Source: Rotaria socialis (Eukaryota; Rotifera; Eurotatoria; Philodinida; Philodinidae). From it: 64,000 nt of DNA. This document shows, piece after piece, positions 24,716-36,468 of this stretch (within the stretch, counting starts at the first letter, position 1; each line of letters opens with the position of its first letter). Location of the stretch: positions 54,322-118,321 of the forward strand of contig CAJNYU010001569.1 of NCBI GenBank assembly GCA_905331475.1, read 5' to 3'. Both the position numbers and the translations under genes were made by a program. The notes under the pieces were generated by a model, which was not told the DNA's origin, did not search any database, and worked only from the letters and a program-made list of their open reading frames with translations.

Positions 24716-25311
24716 GAACATTTATCTCAAGAAATTTGCACAAAACAAATCATTTCTTCTAATGTTCTCAATTATTTTATACATGAAACAAGCTAGTATA
24801 TCAATCAATCATACAAATAGATAAGATTAGCACTCTTTCGGATATATCAATTTTCTGCATCTGTTATTTGGCAATTTCTTTCCCTTCATTGGACATTACA
24901 TCAGGTCTTATCGAATCTGTCAATGTTACTGTTATAGATTCCTGGCATTTATCCTGTAACTGTTTAAGTTAATGCAAATAAGATGTTGAAAATCATTAAA
25001 TACACATTTATTTTCTCATCTGGCCGAAAAAACAGAGAGCATACAAAAAAAAAGAAAAGAAGAGAAAGGGAAAGAAAACAAGCATAATCCATAAATAAAT
25101 TGTAACTAAAAATATTTTTTTGTCTTACATGCATTACACACCAATCATATCGAAAGAGAAGAGAGAGAGAGAGAGAAAAGAAACACACATACGTACATAC
25201 ATACATACATATAGAGACTGTTGTAATCTCGACAAGTCGCCAAGTGGAATCGTGACACAAAAAGAAAAAATCAGGATCTAAAATTATTGTAATTACTATA
25301 CAATAAACTAT

Positions 25312-28300
25312 TCAAATAGAATTTCTATACCTTGAGTTTTTAAATGAATTATATGAATCGTTGGTTGTCGTTGAAGATTTTCCTTTCATTGATTGTTGTA
25401 CAATCGTATAATTATTCATCAGTGAATTAGCAGAAAATAATTTGAACCAATCGAGTACTTGAGCTGAAGAATTTAAATGAAGTTCTTCTAAATTTATTTG
25501 GCATACACCCATAAAAACTTTTCGATCCAATTTTCCATAATCACCCCAGATACTGATCTAGAAATCGTTTTCAAATTAGAATAGAAAAAATTCAATGATG
25601 CCGCGCTTTTATTTTCCTTACCTGTAAAACTTTATCTCGGTAGTTTTCTTTAAATGTCAGTGTCTGTTGAATTAGTGGATCGAGTGTACGACGAGTTGTA
25701 CGTGTTCGTTGCTTTTCAACACAAGTTTTTCCATCAAGTAAATAGACTTTTACATACGGAGCTGTGAGACAAAATACAAACTCAAATTAGTGAAACAAAA
25801 ATTAAAGAATAATTATTTACCAGGTGGCATCTTATATAAAGCTTTTTGAATTAAATTTCTTGCTCGAACTATTTCTACTTCAATTAAACCATGTTGATCC
25901 CGTATGCCCACTTGAATTTCACCATGACAAGGAGATGCAAGAACTTGTCGACCGACTAATTGTCCCGTGCCTAAACCTTCGATGAATTCAGCAAATTGAT
26001 GTTCATGTGGCAGTTTAAGTCCACCAGACCATAGCCTATAAATAAATAAATAAATAAATATATATATATATACATTATTCATTTTCTATCTTGGAAATTT
26101 TTGGATCAAAAACCATTCTGCTATTTCCCAAATTAATCTTTCTTTCGATGCTGAACACTGTTTTAGAATGTTTTTACTTTTGAAGCTTCTCTCGTTTGAT
26201 TGAAAGAAGCTTTAGAAATTTTAGTAAACCCTCAAAAATGCAAATTGTTTTAAGTGAAATGTTTTTTTCTTTGCAAGGATTGATAAGAACAAGCAGCAAG
26301 TCATATTTTAAGACAACATAAAAATAGGGCAAAGAAAACAGTCTCTTGTCCAAACGAAAGAAGGTTTCAGCTTAATTATTGACTTTAGTTTATTATTGAA
26401 ACAGGCATTTATTGTTTTTAAATTTCAACTTCTTAATCGATTCATGACAAACGAGTCCGATGGATAGAAAATATTTTGAAGAAAAAACAGTAAATTGTAC
26501 AAATATGTTTCAATCACGACCGATGGGGGGCAGTGCAAATATTCTTCTCACGACTGTTTTTATTCTTCGACGAAAACATTTACACAGCGCTCGTTTAATG
26601 CTTTTCAATATCAAAAGCACGTATTGATTGTTTTTACTCTTTTTGTAGGCAGTCAGAAGATTCCAGAAGAAAAGATGCATTATCAAGAATTTCTATTAAG
26701 AAAAAAGAAAGAAGTTAATTCATAATGAATTTAAGAAAGTCAAGCGGAATTGATGCTTGACATATCGTGCCAACTAGAATGGCATTTCTATCAATACTAT
26801 AAAAAGAATCATTTATTATTAGCTACTGAAACTGAGTTCATGTCGCACTAGATCCCATTGGAGTTGTACTTCTAATTTTTCTACTCAGACTCTTCAGATC
26901 GCCCGGGGTATAACGAGCTATGTTCTATCGATTATCTGTATTCTGATACTAATACACCCTAGAGATTTTATTTTTTCACATAATCTTGATGGTATTCTTC
27001 TCGTCTCGTTTCCGACAAGAAATGTTTACTTCATATCATGCGGCATTGAATGATATTGATCACGTTGATGAGATAAAGCTAACGGCGATTGTGACGAGTC
27101 TAAAGGTGGAGCACTCGATGGTGTTTCATTTTCTTTACTAATCTGTCGCTGTAATGTTCGACTACGTAGATGAGGTTGAACACCAATTTCTTCGCTTCGT
27201 TGAAAACCAAATCGTTTTCCTACAAAAATTAAGAAGAAATTATTATTGGTCTTTTTTCTTGATATTTATTTACCGTAGCCAAGATTAGATGCACTATTTG
27301 TCTTTTTAGATAAACCGAGTATGACAAGAGCTTTGGATGACATTGATGGTCGTCGTTTTTTACTTGATTCAGGTTGTGTACTCAAGATAGAATCTGATAA
27401 TGTGCCATCATTACGTATATCAGATTTGTTATTTGGCGCAGCCGTATTTATAAGTTTATCCGTAGGATTTGATGTAGGTGTCTGTGTATTGGGATGGTTT
27501 GTTGTTTGTGGCGTTTGAGTAGTTGTTATAGTATCATGTGTACGCATAGCCATTTGCCGAAGTTCTTCTTCATTTAATTGTACGACTTCATTACGCTGAA
27601 AATGATTTTGATGATGGTGATCATTCGTACGCGTATGTGCACTTAAGAGAAAAGCACAATAAATCATGTGAAATGAGAGCAAATGAAATTTTACCCTTGC
27701 TTTCGTATAGTTCTTGGCCGTTCTGATTGTGTTGATAACATACTAACTGAACTTATTTTCGAAACAGTCGATAATTCTGATCCATCTGAGTCTACATCCT
27801 CACCGGGTATTTCCGAAGAGTCTAAAAAAACAAAAATACAGCTATAGAAACATCAGGGCGACAATTTTTATTTTGAGAATTGATTTTCGGACACAGGTTG
27901 CCTTATTAAATGGTTTCATAGATCATTTGATTATGTCAATTGATGACCAAATAATCTCCCAGTGGATTCGAGAGACAGAAATGACGCACAAGTTTATTTT
28001 CTCAGATATTGACTTGATTTACATGCTCATAAACCGTATCGTTCTCGTCTAGGATTTCAACTGTAACAGCTAAATAGATCATCGTAGACATTTCTGGTTT
28101 GTATCTAACTCGTGAATACGTGCAAATATTAAAGCTCATCACATGAGAATGTTCAATGATTCATAGAATTAGAAGAGAAACTCAATCATGAATTAATTTT
28201 GTTTTAGAGAACAGATTAACTGTCCTCATGAATGACGATTATTCTCTTAGTGCTTTTTTTGTATTTGATCAATCTATGCATTTTTCAAACTCGGACCAAT

Positions 28301-30785
28301 CTGATTGGCTATAACAGCATTCTGTTGGTAGAATTTATCGAGAACCTAGTTAATCTTGTCTAGCATTATTATTACTATTTACCTTTTTTTTTCATAGGTT
28401 TTTTATATCGATCTTCATAGGATCTTGATTTTGCATTTTCTATATCCGGTCGAGATTGTACAGTTGCAGTTGTGCGCCTTGATAGAGACGGATTTAGATA
28501 GGGTGCATTTGGCGCACTTTTATCACGCATGATTGGTATTCGTGGTCTTGAAAGTGTTTTTTCTTTCAATAAACCTGAATTCATTGTTGATGCTGCTGCT
28601 GTTGCTGATGTTTTTGCTGTTGTTGGCGAAGGTTTATGTTGTGCTAAATTTGTCATTGATTCATACGGTTTGTTTAATATTGGCGTTTGATGAATATGTG
28701 GAGCGTCAGTGTCGATAGATTTACTCGTTTGAAATGATGAACGCTGAGTAGTTATAGATGGTATTTGAGGTTTTGGATGATTGACTTCCTTATTGAATAT
28801 CTGTATACGATCTTCATACATCTGACGTTTTTCATTTGAATTTGTTTCATTAAATAAACGTTGTTGTTGCTGCTCCATGTGCAATCGTAATTTTAGTTCA
28901 GTTGCTTTTTGAATTAAATCTTGAGAAACTACATCACAACGTGATTTTAAAATCCGAACGTTTTATGCCTATATGAAACAAACCTTTTTCTCTATTCGCG
29001 TGTAGTTGAGCCGCGGGAATATTTGGCAATTGTCGTTTGCGATTACTTGTCGATATTCTAGGGGAAAATCGAGAACATCATGATTAATTATGTGTATGTC
29101 GTTTTATCATTACGTGTCAATCATTGATGTTGGCAATATTTCATTATTGGCATTGATTGTTGGAAGAATTCGATTCGATGGCGATTCTAAAGATAGCCAG
29201 ATATATTTTAGAGAACAAGATAATAAACATCTTACCATTTTGTTCAACTTCAGACATATTACTATCATTCAGTAGGAAGCTTTTGGTTTGTGTATGAGAC
29301 GGTGAAGAAGAAGAAGAAGAAGAAGAATATTTTGATATTAAATAATACCATTCGGGTTGCCCATTTAGACTGATTTTTTTATCATTCAATGAAATACATA
29401 TCTAATTAAAAAGAATGCGATGTTTTTCTCTCACGAGTTTTCTCAAATATTTACTTCACCAAGGATATCTTGATTACGATCAAGATCGATTACTTTAGCC
29501 CATAAAGATAAGTTATCAAGTTTATCAATATCGAAAAATATTACGCGCTGATTCCATGTACATATACCAGAAGAACATGCCTGAGGTTTTGTACATTTTT
29601 GTTCTTTAGATCTAAATTTGACAAGAGATTTTTGTTTTAATTTTATTGGTCCCCATGGGTCATAGGCATAGAACTCGAAGCTATGAAACAACACGTGTAC
29701 TGATATTCATTGACTACTTTTTGTTTTAACATTTAGAAAAAAACCTACAATGAATCTCGTCCATATTGAATGCATAATTGACATGCAAATGATCCATGCT
29801 GTATAGTTAGATCTCTAGCACCGTGTACAGTAACAATAAATTCTCTTCGATGAATATTATATTGAAATGCAAGCTAAAAATAAATATGATGCATACGCAT
29901 GTGTTTTGCCTTTTTTTATTAAATTAATATTCTTGTAATACTTGTAATCGAATATTATTTTCATTCTTCTTTGTTGTTGTATCGTGTTCTAAATAAAAGG
30001 CAGTAAAAGTTTCCATTGATTTTTCTATTTAAATATATAAGAAACAAAAAAATATATGTATTCAGCCATTGTGATTATAAAAAAAACCAAGAATGTTAAT
30101 AAGGCATAATTAAATTAGTTGAAAATTCATTTCGAACAGAAAAAACAGCGTAAACAACAAGAAAACAGATTATGTTCAAATATTGACTTTCGACTGGAAG
30201 TAGAAAACCGCTGTGTTAAACGCGTATTACTATCAATAGTTGATGATGATGATGCATGTTCTGTTATTGTATTTGATAATGAACTTATTCTAGCTGTTGA
30301 ACGTTTTAGTGAAAAACGTGAATAAAAATTCTGAAAAGATTCTGATACTGATTGTGGCACTGAAAAAGTTGATTTTAAATCAGCTGACTTTGGAAATGTA
30401 TTAGTTCCTTCAATAGTCGAATAATAATCATCAGTTATATCTAATTTCGATAGGCTTAAGTCCGATTCCGAAGAATTCTGCCGTTCAAAAGATGAGGGTG
30501 GTGGTGAAACAACTGTTGATGGGTCAGGTGATGATACAGATGGAGGCTTTTCAATTGGTACAGTTGGCTTTGATAAATTGGAAATTCGTTTCGATAAACG
30601 AACTAATACATTCGGCTGCTGTGCACGTTGTTTCTGTTGGTTTTTCATTGGTAATTCAACGGGAGTTACACAATTATCATTATCACAACCGCTGTCATTT
30701 TTAAAGACGATATTTTCAGAGACAACCATTCGTGTTGATGGTTGCTTTGTCAATGTCATTGAGCTCGACATTTGTCGTAAGGAAC

Positions 30786-30826
<41 letters not shown>

Positions 30827-33640
30827 GACGTCTTATAGCATGAGTAAGAATAGTGACTATTTTCTTCTTTTTCTTGCTTCTCTTAACTCTGATGGGAACC
30901 ACAAACTGCCGTTATAAAAGAAAAGAAAAAGATTTAGTATTCAGACGGCAAAACGAGGCGAGAGATGAGAAAAGAACGAGTATTTGTCCAAAGTTGTTCT
31001 TCATCGTCGTTCTTCTTATTCTACTACTACTACTACTACTACAACTACTACTTCTTCTTCTCCTCCTTCTTCGTCGTCTTTCTTTCCGTACAGTTCATTA
31101 CAAATTTTTTTCTCTTATTCCTTTTTTTCCTTTTTGTATGAGATGATGAAGGGAGGAAACAAATACGACAGTGCCGACAGTAGTGCCGCACAATTAAATA
31201 GACAGCACGAAATGGCTACTATTAATTACTAGAATAGGCCGCATAAAACTTGATTTTACCTTGTGATGATACAGTTGTAATAGGAGTTGTTAATGACTGT
31301 TCATTACTTGGCAATGTTGAATATCTATGGTACAATCAAACACAAAAAAATAATAATAATCATAATTTTGAAAAAAACAAAACAAAGCGGAAAATTCCAT
31401 TGAGATTACGAAATCTCATGAGAATAAAATAAATTGCAAAGGTTGTCGATTGCATGTAACACACAAAAGAAAAACAAAGAAAAATTATAGAATTTTTTTA
31501 CCTGATCGGCCTTTTAATAATCATATGAATATCTGGTGATTGCAAGGAGTTCTTTGAAATTATTTGATACACTTCATTATAATTCAAATTAGTTGATTTC
31601 TTTCCATTCCATTCGAGAACTTGATCGCCTATAGGAGAAGAAGAAAAAGAAAATGTTAAGCTTCTGTGTTTGCTTCGGAAGCATACCAATTTGTAATTGT
31701 CCACAATTATCAGCTATACTACCCGGTGTAACTTCAGTTATTTCAGCAATCATAGTAACATTTCCATCTTCGTTCTCTTGACAAATGCCACCTTGAACTT
31801 TTAAACCTACGCAAAGAAAAAAGATGATAAATGAAATTAAAAAAAACTTCTAATTCTCTTCCTCTTCTCCTACATACCTAATGCAGTGAAGATATCTCCT
31901 TTGATAATTTTCCCCTGTTCATATTCATCACGTATTGATGGTGTCCAGGTATTATTTTTTAAATGGACGTAACCAATTTGTTCTGTACGATTTTCATTAA
32001 AACGCCAAGTAGTTGTTGGCTGAAAAGAAGAAAGATCGATTTTTATAATTTTTTCTGCTGCTATTAATTATTTTAATTTACTCATAGACAATCATATTTT
32101 ACAACATAGAGAACGACAAAAAAATACGAACAACATAAGTAATGCCATGAATATAACTTGTCTTTTTGTGTATAAAAATTTTAAAAAACCTTTTTATATG
32201 GATCAATCGATACAGCATTAGGTATTGTACTTGAACTAGCTGTATCAACGCCTGAATCTTTCCATGTTGTTTCAGGTTCAATATCTTTCTCTTCGAATGA
32301 AAGATATTGAAATTCTTTTAAACGGATTTGTGGATTATGAGCCGAACGTGATACTGGCAACAATGAAAGAACATCTTCATCATTCTTGTTCACTAGACAA
32401 ATAAGCAATAAAAACATGTTTACAAATACAAACAATAGGAATTGAATGCAACTAAAAGAAGAAGCAGACGTATTATGGCATTAGGAACAGGGAATACTGG
32501 GTATGCATGCATTGAACAAAATAAAAATTAAAGCTAATAATCAATTATTATTATTATTATTATATAAAGCACCGTTGTTAGAAAATTTTCCAATTTAGCT
32601 GCTAAAATTTCTTGTTTTTGCCAATTATCATTTGCCAATATTGTTCCTAGAAAATTTTCGGTTTAAAAATCTCTCCAAGAATTCCATTGTCGTCGTCGTC
32701 GTCTTCTTCTTCTTCTTCTTCTAGTAGTCGGAACTCCAAAAAGATTTAAAATAGTTACCTAGTGGTACCGATTCATTATCATCATTAACTGAAGCTGAAT
32801 CCGGCGATGAAACAGCACCGTCGTCTTGTTCGGAACTTGAATCGTCTTTCGATTCGTTTTGTGGTTGACGTCTTATGTGTGTTGTTGGAAGTAGCCGTTT
32901 ACGTTGTGGTATTGCAGTTGGATTCGATTTTTTGTTAGCACCATTTTTATTTATTTTAATATTTTCATGTTCTTTTTCATTTGTATCAAATGGCTGTGAT
33001 AGAATATAATCGGAAACGTATTGTTTCGAAATATTTTTTGTGTTTTCATTATTAATATTATTTGTATTAATCGATGTTGTTGTTAATTGCGATACAGAAC
33101 TTGTTGTTGGAATTAATTTTCGTGAAGAAAAGTATCGTTCTTGTTTTTGTCGACATAAATTACAAAGCCAAAATGTCTGTACAAAAAAAAAACGAAAAAG
33201 AAGTAAAATAAAATTTCATAGAAAAAAAAACAGATTCAACCTTATTATATTGATGTCCTTTTAGTCGTACACCACATCGTACACAAAAACGTTTTTTACA
33301 TATCGAACATTGACGTGCAGATTGTTCATCAACAAATTTTGTTTTTTCACATATTTCACAACAAACACCTGATTCATTCGATGAACTCCCATGAGCAGAT
33401 GTTTTAGTCTGTTGTGAATATCGTCGGCCAGCCATAGCAACTGGAGCTGAATAATCGTCCATACGTGATCTGAAATAAAAATTTATTTTGCAAAACAAAT
33501 CATGTCAAGTCAAATTGTTTTCTTTTTTACTGTAAAGCCACAGCATCGCGTTGTTCTTCAGCTTTTTGCCGATTAATAACAGCTTCAATTATTTTTCGTT
33601 CATCTTCTGTTAAATGGCTTAAATCAGGTGCTATATCCAT
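25312..33640 (-). CDS. RIM: RIM, Rab3-interacting active-zone scaffold
   Basis: RIM binds Rab3 and Munc13 and organises vesicle docking and calcium channels at presynaptic release sites. My exons are 33640-33531, 33469-33241, 33176-32759, 32392-32190, 32019-31878, 31806-31687, 31628-31502, 31324-31260, 29988-29942, 29873-29749, 29680-29455, 29401-29236, 29186-29114, 29057-28984, 28919-28383, 27821-27695, 27641-27274, 27219-27030, 26035-25821, 25761-25622 and 25557-25312. They total 3,948 nt, an exact reading frame of 1,315 residues. The start PDLSHLTEDERKII is the RIM Rab-binding helix. An eight-Cys FYVE-type zinc finger follows (CEICEKTKF, CSICKKRFCVRCG, CNLCR). Next come the PDZ domain (GDQVLEWNGK), C2A (NIHRREFIVTVHGARDL), a Ser-rich linker, and C2B with EFIEGLGTGQLVGRQVLASP and SIWGDYGKLDRKVFMGVCQI. 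The C2B signature is diagnostic. The protein ends soon after C2B, as in other RIMs. The linker exons are less certain than the domains. Confidence 0.92.
26036..27029. other. RIM intron before C2B
   Basis: A 1 kb intron with a TAAA/TA run next to its 3' end (about 26040-26072). I see no further exon. Confidence 0.55.
30127..30771 (-). CDS. ORF inside RIM: candidate alternative first exon, poison exon or nested gene
   Basis: A complete 214-codon frame lies between the PDZ exons and C2A of RIM on the same strand. It is Ser/Thr/Pro-rich, with a basic patch (VRLSKRISNLSKPTVP) and a Cys-rich end (CCLRCFFCSK) before its stop. A CT run and CAG precede it. Entering it from RIM exon 8 (phase 1) gives a stop after about 23 codons, so it is not a normal cassette. 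RIM exon 8 joins the C2A exon at 29988 in frame without it. Starting at its own ATG and leaving through a phase-1 GT near its end would give a short RIM with only the C2 domains, as in vertebrate RIM2 short forms. A free-standing small protein is the other option. Confidence 0.45.
   Translation of the reverse strand: MSSSMTLTKQPSTRMVVSENIVFKNDSGCDNDNCVTPVELPMKNQQKQRAQQPNVLVRLSKRISNLSKPTVPIEKPPSVSSPDPSTVVSPPPSSFERQNSSESDLSLSKLDITDDYYSTIEGTNTFPKSADLKSTFSVPQSVSESFQNFYSRFSLKRSTARISSLSNTITEHASSSSTIDSNTRLTQRFSTSSRKSIFEHNLFSCCLRCFFCSK
30789..30816. repeat. (GA)n microsatellite next to the RIM-internal ORF
   Basis: A GA run that reads CT on the RIM strand and ends just before a CAG, 18 bases upstream of the ATG at 30771. 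It could serve as a promoter element or as a polypyrimidine tract. Confidence 0.85.
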
Positions 33641-34349
33641 TCGAAATTTAATTTTTTAATAAACAACAATAATAAACATTCGTCTTTTGAAGGAGCCTGA
33701 GAACAAAAAACAGATGAATGCGATTATTGGAAATCGAATAGAAAAAATATCTAGTTGCGTTTCTGCTTTACCGTAGCCCCGTTGGATCAATAGGGCAATC
33801 TTGATCGATGCCAGTGTGATGGTTTGTTATTTATTTTTTGTTTTGTTTTTTATTCTTCTTTAAATTAACTCCTGTATTCCCCAGTTTAGGACACCATGTG
33901 ATCTAAAAACAAAATTGCCAAGAAAACAACAATTTGGTTGAATACTAGTTAAATCTCCCGAGATCTGCAATCAGTATGTATTTGACACTGAAAGTGCAAA
34001 GGCTTCACTAGCCATGCTCAGCGCTCCGCTTCCTGTTCTTGTCTTTCCCTTTGCGTTCGCCCGCTCGTTTGTTGCATACTATCCTTATTTTGATTGGTTG
34101 AAGAAACCTGATCATTTACCATGATCCAATAACGTTGGCCTCCTTGAATTTTGACAGACATTTTGACGTGAAAAAATATTTCTCGAATGAAATAATTATT
34201 TATAAATTGAATTTAAATTAAAAGGCAATTATTTTTTTATTCTAATTAATTGTCTCTATGACAACTAACAGTTTAATGGTAAGAGAGAGAGAGAGAGACA
34301 GAGAGAGAAAAGGGCTCGAGTGTTGTTTTCGTCTTTTACTGTGAAAAAA
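33641..34349. promoter_or_regulatory. Divergent promoter region, RIM / unrecognised plus-strand gene
   Basis: The 0.7 kb between the RIM start codon (minus) and the ATG at 34350 (plus) must hold both upstream regions. A (GA)n tract is at 34281-34309. I cannot place a TATA box or start site with confidence. Confidence 0.45.
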
Positions 34350-35560
34350 ATGACAGCACGATTAGGGAGAAGTCGAAGTGAAATAAGAAGCCGATCTGCG
34401 TTAGCATCCGATCCATCCGATCAATTGACTCGACGAAAACAATTCGATGAAGAATTGGCAGCGATTCGTAATCATTCGCAATCCATTTGGTCAAGACCTG
34501 ATACATCATTAACAACGCACGGCCATTATTTTGTTGATCCAGAACAAATTGAACGTACTCAAACAAGACCAACATCAGCCGGACGACATCATAATCCTCA
34601 TCCGAAATTGTAAATTCTTTTACTACACTATTTTTCATGTCTCCTCCATGCACACATACGTATATGCTATTTTAGAGTTTTCATGAGAACAGGAATGAGA
34701 GAAATTCCATATGCATATGGTGCACTAGCGTCTCGCCTGCCCTCACGTGAACGTAATTTAATTAGATCTAAAAACAGCAGATGTTGTATTCTCTTTTTCT
34801 TTCTATAAGGAATAACAAATAAAGCACCAATTATTCCGGATTATATGGGAGAACTGCAAGATTTAACACCATTTGAACAACAGGGCGTTAATGCTTTTCT
34901 AAAATTAGCTAATGACAATGCAAAACCGAATGTGGTACAAGCTCTTAAAAACTATCGTATTTTAATGGCTAATGAATATGAATGTCCACCAATTGGTGTA
35001 AGAAACTATTGAAATTATTGTCATATGACCCCCTTGCAATTTATAGGCTGCAACAGTATGTCGAGAAGATGGAAGTCGAACTGAATTTTATCCATCGATC
35101 GATCGATTTCGACAAGCCACAAAAAATGATAAAGGTATTCTAGAGATTTTAATTATTTTCTAAGCATAAAAAATTAGATAATGAACTTTATCCCTTGAGA
35201 TTTTCTTCTTTGGTTTTTTTTTGTAAAGCGGAAAACAAGTGTTTCCGATTTTTCTATCTCATCGCATCAACATAAACATTTTTTTTGCTTTTTATTATAG
35301 AAATCGATGCTATCAACAAAGCAATTGAAAATCCTGAAACTGAAATCAAAATTACAAGTAATGTTCCGCCGGTACAACAGCCGGCTCTCACACGTAATGT
35401 TCGTTATCCAAATCGACCTCTATTTCATTTTCAACGTCGAAGTCATAGTCACTCGAAATGTCCATGGCCATTAGCTCGTCATCCATTTCGTGGCGATTAT
35501 TCCATTCATAGCGATTGGCATCCACGTTTACCTCATCATCGTTTAACGTGCCTCTGTTAA
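34350..35560 (+). CDS. Unrecognised small basic protein, five exons
   Basis: My exons are 34350-34609, 34676-34746, 34810-34997, 35047-35134 and 35301-35560, joined in frame into about 288 residues. The first exon is Arg/Ser-rich (RLGRSRSEIRSRSALASDPS) and has HGHYFVDPEQ. The middle has IIPDYMGELQDLTPFEQQGV and FYPSIDRFRQATKN, and the end is His/Arg/Pro-rich and finishes TCLC. The pattern of short Pro/Tyr motifs in a basic, poorly folded chain recalls cilium-associated microtubule proteins, but that is only an impression. The donor of exon 2 (C|GTGAAC) is the weakest junction. The stop codon overlaps that of the facing deacetylase gene. Confidence 0.6.
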
Positions 35561-36468
35561 TAAACGCCTTTCACTATAATTTCATCATAGTTAGTTAGAT
35601 GAATATTATATTTTTCAAATAAATTTTTAAATTCTACACTTGATAAAATATCGAACTCATGTTGTCGTTCGATCGATTGAGAAAATGCATCGGGTTGTCC
35701 TATTCCGCAGCCACCTACAAGTGGATCACTTGGATAACCGGGATGACACATAAGTTCTATGAGAAGATTTTTTTTGGATTCATTTTCAAGTATTTTCAAA
35801 CACTTCTCAATATTGTTCAATGTAAATTCTTTACCCATCGTTGTCATACCAAAAAAATAATCGCAATATAAAAGTGCATATTTATTAAAAATTTTCATAG
35901 CTTCTTTCGTTTGATTCACAATTTCATTATGAAATAAATTATTTGTATCCCATGTTATCACCATTTGATCATACGGTACTCGAATATAATTTATTCCGAA
36001 TTGTTTAGCTAATCGTGCAACACTTTCAACAATCATCGGATGTACATGAATATGTTGATGTCCATCGATATGTTTTGGCAGTTGGCCATTGGTTAATTCC
36101 TTGTATCTATTGAATTGATTTATTATTTCATATTCGACATGTTCTTGTTGAATCGATCCTTTATCTAATTCATAGCGTATACCTAATTTTCCATGCATCA
36201 TACCATTAGAATTCACTAAGGATTTTATTTCTATTAAATCATTTGTTACGGGTCGACCTTCTGTTAAATTCAAATGAATGCCCATTGGAATATCGTATTG
36301 TTTTGCATATAAGCATGCTTGATATGCATTATCACCGTTGACAAGAAGACTGGTTGAGGAAATAGATTTTTGTTGAAATAGTTCAACAATAGCTTTATCT
36401 CGTTTTGGACAATAACCAAAATCATCTGCATTTATAATCATATATTTCGTCATCGTCGATGTTGACAT
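35557..36468 (-). CDS. YDJC: YdjC/ChbG-type carbohydrate deacetylase
   Basis: A metal-dependent hydrolase that removes acetyl groups from acetylated amino-sugar oligosaccharides. Bacterial ChbG acts on chitobiose, and animal YDJC is its homologue. The 303-residue frame has the family motifs in order: NADDFGYC with the paired catalytic and metal-binding Asp (15-16), GIHLNLTEGRP with a metal-binding His (65), and HIDGHQHIHVHP with the His ligands, followed by GINYIRVPYD. The length fits the family (bacterial about 250, human about 320). It has no introns, unlike most neighbours, and no signal peptide, so it should be cytosolic. Lack of introns could mean retrocopy origin or transfer, but animals also have this gene, so I do not claim transfer. 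Confidence 0.9.
   Translation of the reverse strand: MSTSTMTKYMIINADDFGYCPKRDKAIVELFQQKSISSTSLLVNGDNAYQACLYAKQYDIPMGIHLNLTEGRPVTNDLIEIKSLVNSNGMMHGKLGIRYELDKGSIQQEHVEYEIINQFNRYKELTNGQLPKHIDGHQHIHVHPMIVESVARLAKQFGINYIRVPYDQMVITWDTNNLFHNEIVNQTKEAMKIFNKYALLYCDYFFGMTTMGKEFTLNNIEKCLKILENESKKNLLIELMCHPGYPSDPLVGGCGIGQPDAFSQSIERQHEFDILSSVEFKNLFEKYNIHLTNYDEIIVKGVY

Larger units (their letters stand above)
21620..25311. other. Intergenic between the membrane-protein gene and the RIM 3' end
   Basis: It holds CT tracts at 22097-22132 and 23203-23264, the second copy of the dispersed repeat (24410-24715) and a GA tract at about 25155-25176. Paired open frames at 22776-23066 on both strands do not look like a gene. 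Confidence 0.55.

Noticed and set aside
32578-32652. Possible extra RIM exon between the zinc-finger linker and the PDZ exons
   Set aside because: It has an acceptor and a reasonable helical reading, but its only donor leaves a phase that breaks the next exon, while skipping it keeps the frame.
35557-36468. Idea that the deacetylase is a recent bacterial gene transfer
   Set aside because: It lacks introns, but animals have their own YDJC and base composition is like its neighbours; a phylogeny would be needed.
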